A stretch of 64,000 nucleotides of DNA from Chryseobacterium sp. MEBOG06 (lineage in GTDB: Bacteria; Bacteroidota; Bacteroidia; Flavobacteriales; Weeksellaceae). The position numbers and the translations under genes were made by a program. Below are positions 54,011 through 63,478 of this stretch, piece by piece (the first letter of the stretch is position 1; every line of letters begins with the position of its first letter). The DNA lies in the NCBI RefSeq assembly GCF_021869765.1, contig NZ_CP084580.1:310001-374000 (forward strand), in the 5' to 3' direction. Below the pieces are notes generated by a model. That model was given only the letters and a program-made list of their open reading frames with translations, was not told the origin of the DNA and searched no databases.

Positions 54011-55297
54011 TTATTTATATACTTTTTGTATCACCGTGTTTTTGATGCCTTTAGCTTCAAGCTCTTTTTGAAGTTTTGCAGCGTCTTCCAGGGTATATAC
54101 TTTCCCATACGTATAATAAAACACTCCATTGTCTTTTTCTCTTTCCACGTCTTTCAGGTTTTGAAGAATGTAAGAGTTGCCATTCAGTTTGTCTCCGGAG
54201 TAGACTTCTATCGTATAATATCCCATGCTGATTCTCTGATTTGGCATAAATCCTACCGCAAAAGCATTTCTGAATCCTGCATCTTTGGCTGTCTTAAGGT
54301 TGATATCTTTTACAGAGGCCATATTGGTGACCGCATAGTAATATTTGTATTGTCCGTTCTCTTTGATAGTCAGGATATAATTTAACCCTTTAAGAGCGGG
54401 ATCATTTTCGTTAAACTTTGTAGGAGAGCTCATCAATAGTATTCTGAAATCGTTTTTCAGAGGAGCTTCTGCCGGTTTTTCAGGTTCCTGTTTTTTTATT
54501 GCAACAGATCCGCCGGATTTTCTGTCGACCGCTTTTTTGTAATCAATGATTGCATTATAAATACTTTCAGCAATTTCTTCCTGGCCTTTTTCGGAGGCAA
54601 TATAATGACTTTCTTCCGGATGATTAATGAATCCGGTTTCTATCAGTACAGAAGGCATGGCATTCATACGGAGAACGTGAAGGTTCTTCTGAAAAACACC
54701 TCTGGAAAATCTTTTGTCTTTATTCACAAAATTATCTTCTACCAATCCTCCCAGAAGAAGACTGGATTCCAGATATTTGCTTTGCTGAAGTTTTAGGGCA
54801 ATCAAAGATTCCGGAGAGTCGGGATTATAAGACCCGAAGGTCTGTTTATCTTTTTCATCCAGAAAAATCACGTCATTTTCCCGTTTTGCCACTTCAAGGT
54901 TCTCATTGTTTTGGTTGGGTCCCTGAACATAAGTTTCCGTACCATAGGCTGTAGGTCTTTGTGCAGAATTACAGTGAATGGATACGAAAAGATCTGCTTT
55001 ACTTCTGTTAGCCAGGTTCGTTCTGTCGGATAGAGAAGGATATTCATCGATCTTACGGGTGTATATTACTTTGAAATCTCTGTTTTTCTCCAACATTGCC
55101 CCCACTTTTAAGGTAATAGCGAGTGTAATGTCTTTTTCAGCAATCCTTCCAATGTCAGAATAAGTCCTGTTGGCTCCATGATCACTTCCTCCGTGTCCCG
55201 CATCCAGAACGATTGTAAACTTCTTTTGAGAGAATACAAAGTTGCTGATCAGGATAAGGAGAAATGATAAAATTATTTTAAAATTTTGTTTGTGCAT
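54011..55297 (-). CDS. N-acetylmuramoyl-L-alanine amidase (amidase_3) with C-terminal extension
   Basis: A 428-residue exported enzyme that cuts the bond between N-acetylmuramic acid and the peptide stem of peptidoglycan in the periplasm, often for daughter-cell separation. Signal peptide at residues 1-23 (NFVFSQ). Zinc ligands and catalytic residues are visible: DAGHGG (His35), RIAEKD (Glu54), SIHCNS (His108), LIETGF (Glu220). From about residue 285 a further 140 residues may be a SPOR-like peptidoglycan-binding domain, with tandem Tyr-rich repeats (QYKYYYAVTN, GVFYYTYGKVYTLEDAAKLQ). It is divergent from lptD, with 53 bases between their starts. Confidence 0.92.
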   Translation of the reverse strand: MHKQNFKIILSFLLILISNFVFSQKKFTIVLDAGHGGSDHGANRTYSDIGRIAEKDITLAITLKVGAMLEKNRDFKVIYTRKIDEYPSLSDRTNLANRSKADLFVSIHCNSAQRPTAYGTETYVQGPNQNNENLEVAKRENDVIFLDEKDKQTFGSYNPDSPESLIALKLQQSKYLESSLLLGGLVEDNFVNKDKRFSRGVFQKNLHVLRMNAMPSVLIETGFINHPEESHYIASEKGQEEIAESIYNAIIDYKKAVDRKSGGSVAIKKQEPEKPAEAPLKNDFRILLMSSPTKFNENDPALKGLNYILTIKENGQYKYYYAVTNMASVKDINLKTAKDAGFRNAFAVGFMPNQRISMGYYTIEVYSGDKLNGNSYILQNLKDVEREKDNGVFYYTYGKVYTLEDAAKLQKELEAKGIKNTVIQKVYK

Positions 55298-55319
55298 CTT
55301 ACAGTTATAAAAATTATAT

Positions 55320-55327
55320 TAATTTTG
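55320..55327 (+). promoter_or_regulatory. -7 promoter element upstream of lptD
   Basis: TAATTTTG fits TAnnTTTG, 23 bases before the TTG start, in the short divergent region between the amidase and lptD. Confidence 0.45.
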
Positions 55328-55350
55328 GGCCTTAATTATATATAATAAAA

Positions 55351-57936
55351 TTGGCCAAAACCGTCCTCAAAAATATATTACAAATTTTAATTATCCTAAT
55401 TTTTAACAATTTTTTAGCACAGAAAACTCCTGAAAAATTGCCTAAAAATGCGGTTAATGATACTATTTCCAAAAAGGATACCATAGTTGTAAAAAAAGAA
55501 ACTTTGGATGATATTCTTCATACAAAAGCTGATGATCAGCGAAGAGATGTCCCCAAAAGAATGACATTCCTTAACAAGAATGCCCAGGTAAAATATCAGG
55601 ATATGCAGATTGATGCAGATTATATCTCCATTGATGATAATAAAAACCTGATCTATGCCCGTGGAAAGCAAGACTCCCTCGGTAAAATTATTGCTCCTGT
55701 GATTACCACTCAGGCAGGTAAAAAGTACGAAACTACTGAGTTTAACTATAATACCAAAACCAAACAGGCAATTGCTTTCAATGCCAGAACGGAAGAAAGT
55801 GAAGGGGTAATTATTGCGCAGAAAACAAAAAAATATAATGATTCGGTGTTCGCGATGGTAAGAGCGGATTATACGACGGATGATTATTTCATTAAGAAAA
55901 AAGATACAGCTGCGGATTACTTTATGAGAGCTTACAATATTAAGCTTATTAAAACCAAAAACAAATCTCAAATCGTTACAGGGCCTATTCAGATGTTTAT
56001 AGAGCAGGTTCCTACACCTCTTTATCTGCCGTTTGCTATTTTACCATTTTCGGCTAAAAGAGCTGCCGGTATTCTGATTCCGAGTTTCGGAGAAAGGGAA
56101 GATGTAGGGTTTTTCCTTAATGGAATAGGTTACTATCAGCCGATTGGAGAACATTTTGACCTTAAAGTGTTAGCAGATATCTATACGAAAGGAAGCTGGA
56201 ACCTTAGACCGCAAATGAACTATCAGAAAAAGTACCGCTATTCAGGAAATTTTAATGCAGATATCGGAACGGTAGTAAGAGGGATCAAAGGATTGGATGA
56301 CTATACCAAAAACAGTACCTATAGAATCAACTGGACGCATGCACAGGACTCGAAAGCTAATCCTTTCCTTACATTCAGTGCTTCGGTAGATGTTGTGAGT
56401 ACGAAATTTTATAATAATCCGCTTAACAACAATTATATTTTCAACCAGAATGTGTTGAATACCCAGCAAAACTCAACGGTAACCCTTACCAAAAGATTTT
56501 TGAAGCTGCCTGTTACCATTACCGGGACGGCATCTTATTCTCAGAACTTTGCAACAGGACTTGCTGATCTTCGTCTTCCACAGATGAACGTAGCGGTAAA
56601 TCAGTTCTATCTGTTTAAGTCGAAAACAGGAGTAAGACAGGGGCTTATTGAAAATATTACAGTAAATACAGGGTTTAACCTGACCAATTTTGTGAATACT
56701 AAGGAAAATGAGCTGTTTACAAAGGAAATGTGGGATAAAATGCAGACCGGACTTAAAAATAATATCGCTATTGCTACCAATACCACTCTGGCAAAATATT
56801 TCACATTCAGCTTAAGTGCTAATGTTGACAACGCTTTGACCACGAAAACACTGAACAGATTTTATGATCCTGTAAATAATGTTACCGTAGATCAGATTAA
56901 TAAGCAGTTTACAGGTTATTCAACATTCTCTACCACAGCAAGTCTTCAGACTACGCTATATGGGATGATGAAGTTTAAAAAAGGAGCAGCAATAGAAGCG
57001 GTAAGACATATGATGACTCCGAGTATCGGGTTTACCTATTCTCCGGATTTCTCAAGTCCTAATTTCGGATATTACAGAAACTATTACAATGCAAACGGAG
57101 CGCTTACCCCTTATTCTATTTTTGAAAAAGGAATTATAGGAAGCCCTTCAAGTGGAATGGTTGGAGCTTTAGGTTTCAATATCGGAAATAATATTGAAAT
57201 GAAAGTAAAGTCTAAAAGTGATTCTACAGGAGCGAAGAAGATCAAAATTTTTGAGTCTTTAGGTCTTTCAGGAAGCTACAACTTTGCGGCTAAAGATCAC
57301 CCTTGGTCTATCCTTAGTATCAACGGACAATCTTCTTTCTTTAATAATAAACTTACTGTAAATACGAGTCTTGCTCTTGAGCCTTATAGAATTGCTTTCA
57401 CACCTGGACAGGATACAGGAGTAAGAACAGAACAGTTCGGGCACTTTAGTGTACAGGGATTCAACGTACAGCTATCATATCCTTTAAGCAGTGAAATCTT
57501 TGGAGAAAAGACAGACTATGCTAAGAAATATTCTACAAAAGGAGAGGTGAGGAATGAAAGTTATTATTTTGATGATGATAATTATGCTCATTTCGACCAG
57601 GCATGGACTTTGAATATCAGTGCGAATTATGCCTATTCCAAAGGGCTTAGTAGACTTGCAAATAAAATAGCCTCTGTAGGGCTTGACGGAAGCATTAAAC
57701 TGACTCCTTACTGGAATATAACCGGAAGTACTCACTTTGACATGGTAACAAAAGATCTTGCATATACCAGAATTGGTTTCTCAAGAGATCAGCGAAGTTT
57801 TACCATCAATTTCAACTGGGTTCCATTCGGACAGTATAAGGTGTATGACTTCTTTATAGGGATCAAAGCCAATATCTTAAGTGATGCTCTGAAGTATAAA
57901 GACAGAAGTTTTACCCAGCCGAATACACCTTTCTAA
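55351..57936 (+). CDS. lptD: LPS-assembly outer-membrane protein LptD
   Basis: LptD is the barrel that inserts lipopolysaccharide into the outer leaflet. The 861-residue protein starts at TTG 55351 (in-frame stop at 55333-55335) with a hydrophobic export segment (ILQILIILIFNNFLAQ). An N-terminal jellyroll/OstA domain with SPRY-like strands follows (KVYD motif region NAQVKYQDMQIDADYI), and then the large C-terminal barrel with many aromatic strands and conserved YLPFAILPFSAKRAAGILIP. The size fits Bacteroidota LptD. The essential Cys pairs of the gammaproteobacterial protein are not seen, as is usual in this phylum. Confidence 0.9.
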   Translation: MAKTVLKNILQILIILIFNNFLAQKTPEKLPKNAVNDTISKKDTIVVKKETLDDILHTKADDQRRDVPKRMTFLNKNAQVKYQDMQIDADYISIDDNKNLIYARGKQDSLGKIIAPVITTQAGKKYETTEFNYNTKTKQAIAFNARTEESEGVIIAQKTKKYNDSVFAMVRADYTTDDYFIKKKDTAADYFMRAYNIKLIKTKNKSQIVTGPIQMFIEQVPTPLYLPFAILPFSAKRAAGILIPSFGEREDVGFFLNGIGYYQPIGEHFDLKVLADIYTKGSWNLRPQMNYQKKYRYSGNFNADIGTVVRGIKGLDDYTKNSTYRINWTHAQDSKANPFLTFSASVDVVSTKFYNNPLNNNYIFNQNVLNTQQNSTVTLTKRFLKLPVTITGTASYSQNFATGLADLRLPQMNVAVNQFYLFKSKTGVRQGLIENITVNTGFNLTNFVNTKENELFTKEMWDKMQTGLKNNIAIATNTTLAKYFTFSLSANVDNALTTKTLNRFYDPVNNVTVDQINKQFTGYSTFSTTASLQTTLYGMMKFKKGAAIEAVRHMMTPSIGFTYSPDFSSPNFGYYRNYYNANGALTPYSIFEKGIIGSPSSGMVGALGFNIGNNIEMKVKSKSDSTGAKKIKIFESLGLSGSYNFAAKDHPWSILSINGQSSFFNNKLTVNTSLALEPYRIAFTPGQDTGVRTEQFGHFSVQGFNVQLSYPLSSEIFGEKTDYAKKYSTKGEVRNESYYFDDDNYAHFDQAWTLNISANYAYSKGLSRLANKIASVGLDGSIKLTPYWNITGSTHFDMVTKDLAYTRIGFSRDQRSFTINFNWVPFGQYKVYDFFIGIKANILSDALKYKDRSFTQPNTPF

Positions 57937-57943
57937 TGTCAGA

Positions 57944-57974
57944 TTGGCATTTGAGAATATAAATTTTATATTTG
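57944..57974 (+). promoter_or_regulatory. Promoter of ridA
   Basis: -33 TTG at 57944-57946 and -7 TATATTTG at 57967-57974 are 20 bases apart, a near-consensus Bacteroidota promoter. Confidence 0.65.
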
Positions 57975-58006
57975 CAACCAAAATAAATCTAATAAAATCG
58001 CTGTTG

Positions 58007-58069
58007 ATGAAATTTTCTAACAGATCAGTACAGAAAGCGGCGGTTGCATATGAGCTTAGAAAAAAATAA
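58007..58069 (+). other. Short leader ORF of 20 codons before ridA
   Basis: ATG at 58007 opens MKFSNRSVQKAAVAYELRKK and stops 10 bases before the ridA ATG, in the promoter-ridA leader. It is basic and short; whether it is translated is unknown. Confidence 0.3.
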
Positions 58070-58079
58070 ATATCCACAT

Positions 58080-58460
58080 ATGAAACAAATAATCAACACA
58101 GTTAATGCACCTGCAGCTATCGGTCCTTATTCACAAGCTAATATGGCAAACGGAGTTTTATATATCTCCGGACAGATTCCTGTAGATCCTGCAACTGGTA
58201 AATTGGTAGAGGGAATTGAAAAAGAAACGCACCAGGTAATGAAAAACCTTGAAGCAATTCTTACAGAAGCGGGAATGACTTTTAAAAATGTTGTAAAAGC
58301 TACGATCTTCCTTAAGAGTATGGATGATTTTGCAGTGATGAATGATATTTATGCCTCTTATTTAGATGCAGAAAGCTATCCGGCACGTGAAACGGTTCAG
58401 GTTTCTTGCCTGCCTAAGAACGTGGATATCGAAATTTCTATGATCGCACATCAGGATTAA
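58080..58460 (+). CDS. ridA: RidA-family 2-iminobutanoate/2-iminopropanoate deaminase
   Basis: RidA hydrolyses reactive imines made by PLP enzymes to 2-oxo acids and ammonia in the cytoplasm. From the ATG at 58080 the protein is 126 residues, with family blocks INTVNAPAAIGPYSQA, VLYISGQIPVDPATGKLV and YPARETVQVSCLPKN (with the substrate-binding Arg). A start 12 codons earlier would add an atypical N-terminus. Its stop codon overlaps the start of the next gene (TAATG). Confidence 0.93.
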   Translation: MKQIINTVNAPAAIGPYSQANMANGVLYISGQIPVDPATGKLVEGIEKETHQVMKNLEAILTEAGMTFKNVVKATIFLKSMDDFAVMNDIYASYLDAESYPARETVQVSCLPKNVDIEISMIAHQD

Positions 58461-58915
58461 TGAGTTTTATAAGAAATACAATTGCGGTTTTGCTGGGCCT
58501 TGGTATTGCAGGGCTTATTATCACTCTTGGTATAAGAGCATTTCCGCAATGGGTTACTTTTGACGCTTTTGCTCCTTTTGAGCATTGGCAAAGGTTTCTC
58601 TTCAGTATGAAAGATGATAAAGCCTTTTTCGGGTTCCTGTTGTTTATTTCCGGATTGGGAACTACAGTTGGGGGAGTGGCAACCGCAATCATCGTTAAAT
58701 ATGCAAAAGTAGCCTATGCAATTCTAATTGGCTTTATAATGCTTTTTATTGCCATGCTGGATGTCATTATATTTCCTTATCATCCTACATTTTATAAGAT
58801 CTCAATCTTCCTTACCTTTTTTCCTTTTTCCTGGATTGGCGGTAAGATTGTAGAGGTGATTTATGAGCGGAATAAGAAGAAAAGAATTGCTGATAAAATG
58901 AATAAGCCAAAATAA
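58460..58915 (+). CDS. Hypothetical four-helix membrane protein
   Basis: A 151-residue protein with about four membrane helices (near residues 8-26, 55-76, 84-104 and 108-130) and a Lys-rich cytoplasmic tail (YERNKKKRIADKMNKPK). It starts on the last base of the ridA stop codon, so translation is coupled. I do not recognise the family and the link to RidA gives no clear function. A strong terminator follows. Confidence 0.75.
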   Translation: MSFIRNTIAVLLGLGIAGLIITLGIRAFPQWVTFDAFAPFEHWQRFLFSMKDDKAFFGFLLFISGLGTTVGGVATAIIVKYAKVAYAILIGFIMLFIAMLDVIIFPYHPTFYKISIFLTFFPFSWIGGKIVEVIYERNKKKRIADKMNKPK

Positions 58916-58921
58916 AATAAT

Positions 58922-58954
58922 AAAAAAACGCTGCAGATTTCTGCAGCGTTTTTT
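58922..58954 (+). terminator. Strong intrinsic terminator
   Basis: 12-bp stem AAAACGCTGCAG/CTGCAGCGTTTT with ATTT loop and T-tail. It also faces the convergent HtrA gene that ends at 58982. Confidence 0.92.
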
Positions 58955-58981
58955 GTTGATATAGAAAATTACTTTTCTTAA

Positions 58982-60511
58982 TTAAGGCATTTTAAATCCT
59001 TTTGTATACATTCTTCCGTAGTCATCTACAAATTTCACCTGTACGTTCCCCTGGTATTTATCCAGGATTTTTTCTACGTCTTTTTGAGAATTGACTGGTT
59101 TGCCATTTACCTCAATGATGATGTAATTGTCTACGATGCCGATTTTGGCCATTTCACTGCCTTCTGAAACGTTTTTAGCAACTACACCGCTGGTTAGACC
59201 ATATTCTGTTTTGAATCGCTCAGTAAGAGGATCAAATTCAGATCCGATTTTTTCAGTTACGCTAAGGTCAGCTTTTGTTTTGGTAGAAGTTCCTCCTTTC
59301 TGGTCTTTAAGAGTAACCGTAGTAGTAGATTCTTTACCATCTCTCCTATAAGTTAACTGAACTCTATCACCCGGGCGTTTACTTCCGATAGACATAGACA
59401 GATCTGCGAAATCAGTGATTTCATAATTGTCTATTTTAGTAATAATGTCTCCTTTTTTCAGACCTGCATCTTCAGCACCGCTCTTTTCACCAAATCCTGT
59501 AACATATACTCCGGATCCTACTTTAAGATTAGTCTTAAACTGTTTGTTGTATGAAGCTACCAGTTGGTCATTAGAAAGATCTAAAGACTGAACACCTAAG
59601 AAACCTCTCTGTACAATTCCGAATTTCTTGATATCTTCAACAATCTTTCTTGCCAAATTAGCAGGGACTGCAAATCCATATCCCTGATAATATCCGGTTG
59701 TAGACTGAATAGCAGAGTTGATCCCGATAAGTTCTCCATTCGTGTTGACCAATGCTCCTCCAGAGTTACCCGGGTTGATGGCTGCATCGGTCTGAATGAA
59801 ACTTTCAATAGGATTAGCTGCCTTCCCCTGGCTTCCTAAAATTCCGATTCCTCTTCCTTTAGCAGAAACAATACCTGCTGTAACAGTAGAGTTTAATCCA
59901 AGTGGGTTTCCTACTGCAAGTACCCATTGTCCTACTTCAATATTATCTGAGTTCGCAAAATTTAGATAAGGAAGACCTTTTTCTTCAATCTTCAATAATG
60001 AGATGTCTGTATTAGGGTCGGTTCCTACCAATGTAGCGATGTATGATTTCTTGTTGCTTAATACAACTTCAAGTTTATTGGCACCTGCTACAACGTGGTT
60101 GTTGGAGATAATGTAACCGTCCGGAGAGATGATGACCCCGGAACCCATTCCTGAAGGCATATTATCAGGAGCCTGCTGCTGCTTTTGTTTCTGCTGCCCT
60201 CTTCCCCCGAAAGGATCTCCGAAGAAAAAGTCGAATAAGTCCTGCTCTGAAGCTCTGCTTGCCGTTCTGCTTTGATAATTTTTGATAGTAACTACAGCCG
60301 GAACGGTCGTTTTAGCTGCTTTTACAAAGTCATCACCCACTGCACCTGTATTCATTCCTGCAAATGATGTGTTAGGGGCTGATGCTGTGAAATACGATTG
60401 ATCTCCATTGTTGGAAGAATGTCCTAAATATTGTATGGCTCCAACGGTAGTAGCTCCGGAGATGACTCCTACTACTGCAAATGGTAATAGTTTTTTTAAA
60501 GTACTCTTCAT
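58982..60511 (-). CDS. HtrA/DegP-family periplasmic serine protease
   Basis: A 509-residue protease and chaperone for misfolded envelope proteins. The start at 60511 gives a signal peptide/anchor (FAVVGVISGATTVGAIQYLG); a start 9 codons upstream is less likely. Catalytic triad: NNHVV (His139), TDISLL (Asp169), NPGNSGGAL (Ser250). A Gln-rich loop (GQQKQKQQQ) precedes the protease domain's first strands. Two PDZ domains follow at about residues 290-385 and 420-505. A -7 element TAAATTTG lies at 60562-60569 on the minus strand. Confidence 0.93.
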   Translation of the reverse strand: MKSTLKKLLPFAVVGVISGATTVGAIQYLGHSSNNGDQSYFTASAPNTSFAGMNTGAVGDDFVKAAKTTVPAVVTIKNYQSRTASRASEQDLFDFFFGDPFGGRGQQKQKQQQAPDNMPSGMGSGVIISPDGYIISNNHVVAGANKLEVVLSNKKSYIATLVGTDPNTDISLLKIEEKGLPYLNFANSDNIEVGQWVLAVGNPLGLNSTVTAGIVSAKGRGIGILGSQGKAANPIESFIQTDAAINPGNSGGALVNTNGELIGINSAIQSTTGYYQGYGFAVPANLARKIVEDIKKFGIVQRGFLGVQSLDLSNDQLVASYNKQFKTNLKVGSGVYVTGFGEKSGAEDAGLKKGDIITKIDNYEITDFADLSMSIGSKRPGDRVQLTYRRDGKESTTTVTLKDQKGGTSTKTKADLSVTEKIGSEFDPLTERFKTEYGLTSGVVAKNVSEGSEMAKIGIVDNYIIIEVNGKPVNSQKDVEKILDKYQGNVQVKFVDDYGRMYTKGFKMP

Positions 60512-60561
60512 TGTATATCTTTCTTTTTTATTAATCATTTCGTTTTATGTTTTTAAGTAAA

Positions 60562-60569
60562 CAAATTTA
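60562..60569 (-). promoter_or_regulatory. -7 promoter element of the HtrA gene
   Basis: On the minus strand TAAATTTG fits TAnnTTTG, about 50 bases before the ATG. Confidence 0.5.
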
Positions 60570-60905
60570 ATGCTAAATAAGTAAGCAATTAGTGTGCTAT
60601 GTTTCAATTTTAACTAAAATTTAACGGCTGCACTGTCAATTTATACATTATGTCATAATTGTTAATGTCAGCGTTAACATAACTTAAAAAAAACTTAAAG
60701 AAAAATTGTCCACTTTGCACAGTAGAGCATGTCAGATCTAATACTGAAAAATCAATGCCACTCTTCTATTTTATCCTTCTGTAATTATATCAACGATACA
60801 CCTAAGCTTTCAATTTTTAATTCTCAATCTCCATTTTTATCTGTCCGTTATTCGTAGATAAGGGCTTTGTATTTTCCCAATAAATATACTTAATTGAAAA
60901 ATTAT

Positions 60906-60913
60906 TATCTTTG
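60906..60913 (+). promoter_or_regulatory. -7 promoter element of trhO
   Basis: TATCTTTG fits TAnnTTTG, 34 bases before the ATG. The rest of the 436-base divergent region to the HtrA start holds no gene I can support. Confidence 0.5.
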
Positions 60914-60947
60914 CAAAAATATTTTTCTCACTTAAAACGTTTATAGC

Positions 60948-62300
60948 ATGCAACTGTATAACACCTTAAGCGCAGAAGAAAGAGCTCAACTTATTGATGA
61001 AGCTGGTAAGGAACGTCTTACATTGTCTTTCTATGCGTATGCCAAAATTGAAGATCCCAAAAAATTTCGCGACGAATTATTTATAGCCTGGAATGCCCTT
61101 GATGCACTTGGCCGTATTTATGTTGCTCACGAAGGTATCAATGCTCAGATGAGTGTTCCTGCAGATCAATTTGAAGCATTTCGTGATACGCTGGAAGTTT
61201 ATGACTTTATGAAAGGAATTCGTTTAAATGTAGCCGTTGACCAGGATAATCACTCTTTTTTAAAACTGACAATAAAGGTCAGAAATAAAATAGTAGCTGA
61301 TGGATTGAATGATGATACTTTTGATGTTACCAATAAAGGAATTCACTTAAAAGCACAGGAATTTAATAACTTACTTGAAGATCCCAATACCATTGTCGTA
61401 GATTTCAGGAATCATTACGAAAGTGAAGTTGGTCATTTTGAAGGAGCAATTACTCCTGATGTAGAAAACTTCAGAGAAAGTTTGCCGATTATCAACGAAC
61501 AGTTACAGGATTTTAAAGAAGATAAAAATCTATTAATGTACTGTACAGGAGGAATCCGTTGTGAAAAAGCGAGTGCTTACTTCAAACACCAGGGTTTTAA
61601 AAACGTTTTTCAATTAGAAGGTGGAATTATTGAATATACCCGCCAAATAAAAGAAGAAGGCATCGAAAGTAAGTTTATAGGGAAGAATTTTGTATTTGAC
61701 CACCGATTGGGAGAGAGGATCACAGACGATATTATTTCGCAGTGCCACCAATGTGGTAAGCCTTGTGATAACCATACCAACTGTGCTAATGATGCCTGTC
61801 ATTTATTGTTTATTCAATGTGACGATTGTAAAGCCGCTATGGAAAACTGCTGTTCTACAGAATGTCTGGAAACAATCCATTTACCTTTAGAGGAGCAGCT
61901 GAAACTGAGAAAAGGATTGCAGGTAGGAAATAAGGTTTTCAGAAAAGGAAAATCCGATGCTTTGAAATTTAAAAATTCAGGTGATTTGCCAACCAGGCCT
62001 TTAGCAAAAGCTGAAACAAAAAATATCCGCCAGAAAATTGCAGTCAAAAAAATAATACTTGGAAAGGCTGAACATTATTATTCAAAATCAAAAATTGCAC
62101 AGTTTTTAATTGAAAATAATGAACTTTCAATAGGTGATAAAGTATTAATTTCAGGGCCTACAACCGGAGAACAGGAGGTTACAATTACTCAGATTTATGC
62201 AAATGGAGGTCCTTGTGAAACAGCTAAAGAAGGAGATCAAATTACTTTTGAACTTCCGTTCAGAGTTCGTTTGTCTGACAAATTGTATAAAATTGTGTAA
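60948..62300 (+). CDS. trhO: tRNA uridine-34 hydroxylase TrhO with C-terminal extension
   Basis: TrhO puts an oxygen on uridine 34 of certain tRNAs, the first step to 5-alkoxyuridine at the wobble base. The 450-residue protein has an N-terminal acylphosphatase-like domain (GRIYVAHEGINAQMSVP), a rhodanese domain with catalytic CTGGIRC (Cys199) and a Cys-rich zinc-type region (CHQCGKPC ... CDDCKAAMENCC). Ordinary TrhO is about 300-350 residues; the last about 100 residues (GKAEHYYSKSKIAQFLI, GDKVLISGPTTGEQEVTI) are extra and resemble a peptidase U32 C-terminal/OB-like domain. No partner gene follows within 70 bases. Confidence 0.88.
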   Translation: MQLYNTLSAEERAQLIDEAGKERLTLSFYAYAKIEDPKKFRDELFIAWNALDALGRIYVAHEGINAQMSVPADQFEAFRDTLEVYDFMKGIRLNVAVDQDNHSFLKLTIKVRNKIVADGLNDDTFDVTNKGIHLKAQEFNNLLEDPNTIVVDFRNHYESEVGHFEGAITPDVENFRESLPIINEQLQDFKEDKNLLMYCTGGIRCEKASAYFKHQGFKNVFQLEGGIIEYTRQIKEEGIESKFIGKNFVFDHRLGERITDDIISQCHQCGKPCDNHTNCANDACHLLFIQCDDCKAAMENCCSTECLETIHLPLEEQLKLRKGLQVGNKVFRKGKSDALKFKNSGDLPTRPLAKAETKNIRQKIAVKKIILGKAEHYYSKSKIAQFLIENNELSIGDKVLISGPTTGEQEVTITQIYANGGPCETAKEGDQITFELPFRVRLSDKLYKIV

Positions 62301-62372
62301 GCCTAAAAGCAAAAATAAAGCAGTGAAAGCTTATCCGGTTAAAATTATTTCAGTGAAGAAAACTTAATAATT

Positions 62373-62948
62373 ATGCTAAAAGCTGAGCTTAGAAAAAAAT
62401 ATATGCAAAAAAGAAAAGCCTTGTCTACTGATGAGGCTTTCTTGTTATCAAAAAGAATATTGAATCAGTTCCTTGCTTATTTTAAACCTGAAGAAGGCCA
62501 GAAAGTCCATCTTTTTGTACCTATTGAGAAGTTTAGGGAAATTGACACCCAAATCTTCATCAATTATTTTCTAGCACATAATCTACGCGTTTATGTGCCT
62601 AAAATTGCCGATGATCAGCTTGTCAGTATTGAAATTTTTGAAAATACTGTGTTTGAAACAAATAACTGGGGGATTTCGGAACCTGTTTCAAGCCAGGATT
62701 CCGGAGAAAATAATTTCCATTATGTAATTACCCCTTTGGTGTATTGTGATGCAAAAGGAAACAGGGTAGGATATGGAAAAGGTTTTTATGACAGACTTTT
62801 CCAAAATGTATCATTAGAAACAAAAAAAATCGGAGTCAATTATTTTGACCCCGAAGAATATATCGATGATGTCTGGGAAAATGATATTCCTCTGGACTAT
62901 TTGGTAACGCCTACAGAAGTGCTGTCTTTTTTAAGTGGTTTGGTATAA
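62373..62948 (+). CDS. 5-formyltetrahydrofolate cyclo-ligase
   Basis: A 191-residue enzyme that turns 5-formyl-THF and ATP into 5,10-methenyl-THF in folate metabolism. The N-terminal RKKYMQKRKAL, central VHLFVPIEKFREIDT and the signature GYGKGFYDRLF near residue 133 match the family. It overlaps the convergent minus-strand gene by 52 bases at the 3' end. Confidence 0.9.
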   Translation: MLKAELRKKYMQKRKALSTDEAFLLSKRILNQFLAYFKPEEGQKVHLFVPIEKFREIDTQIFINYFLAHNLRVYVPKIADDQLVSIEIFENTVFETNNWGISEPVSSQDSGENNFHYVITPLVYCDAKGNRVGYGKGFYDRLFQNVSLETKKIGVNYFDPEEYIDDVWENDIPLDYLVTPTEVLSFLSGLV

Positions 62949-63478
62949 AAATCCAGAAAATAGAACTTAAACTCCTTCTTAAGTTTTGATGTTGACAATA
63001 AAATGTACTGTGCATTTTTTTCAAAGCTTCCTAAAGACCTGTTTTTATCGTCAAAATATTCTACATTGAATTTTGCATAATCTAAGGTGTCTTTTTTATA
63101 AAATTCTTTATAGACATTCAGGTTATTTACTTTTACAGTCTTTACTTTCATGCTGTCCAGTTCTTTCATTAGCCTTTTAAAGGTTAATGAATCGGGTTTG
63201 TGAAAGTAGCTTTCCATTTGTGAGTAGATTACCGTGTCTATCTCCGTGTTTCTCTTTCCTGATAAATATAGGGTAGACAGATCAAGAAGTTCCTGAACCT
63301 TTTGCTTGGTGATTGAATTAATGGCTTGCATACTGTCCATTTGTACAGCAGGATAACTTTTGGTATTGTTACTGTTTCGCAGTTTATCGAGATCGCTTAC
63401 TTCTGTACTTTTTTTACTACAGGCAAAAAATAAAGCCAGAAGAGCCGTGAAGATTAAAAAATTATTGATTCTTTTCAT
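62897..63478 (-). CDS. Hypothetical lipoprotein
   Basis: A 193-residue lipoprotein from the ATG at 63478 (an ATG 4 codons upstream is possible). Signal with lipobox FFACSKK. The mature part is Lys/Asp/Ser-rich with likely helices (LTFKRLMKELDSMKVK) and a Tyr-rich C-terminus. It overlaps the cyclo-ligase gene by 52 bases and is overlapped by 17 bases from the upstream gene, so those two minus genes are one transcript. No family recognised. Confidence 0.75.
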   Translation of the reverse strand: MKRINNFLIFTALLALFFACSKKSTEVSDLDKLRNSNNTKSYPAVQMDSMQAINSITKQKVQELLDLSTLYLSGKRNTEIDTVIYSQMESYFHKPDSLTFKRLMKELDSMKVKTVKVNNLNVYKEFYKKDTLDYAKFNVEYFDDKNRSLGSFEKNAQYILLSTSKLKKEFKFYFLDFYTKPLKKDSTSVGVTK

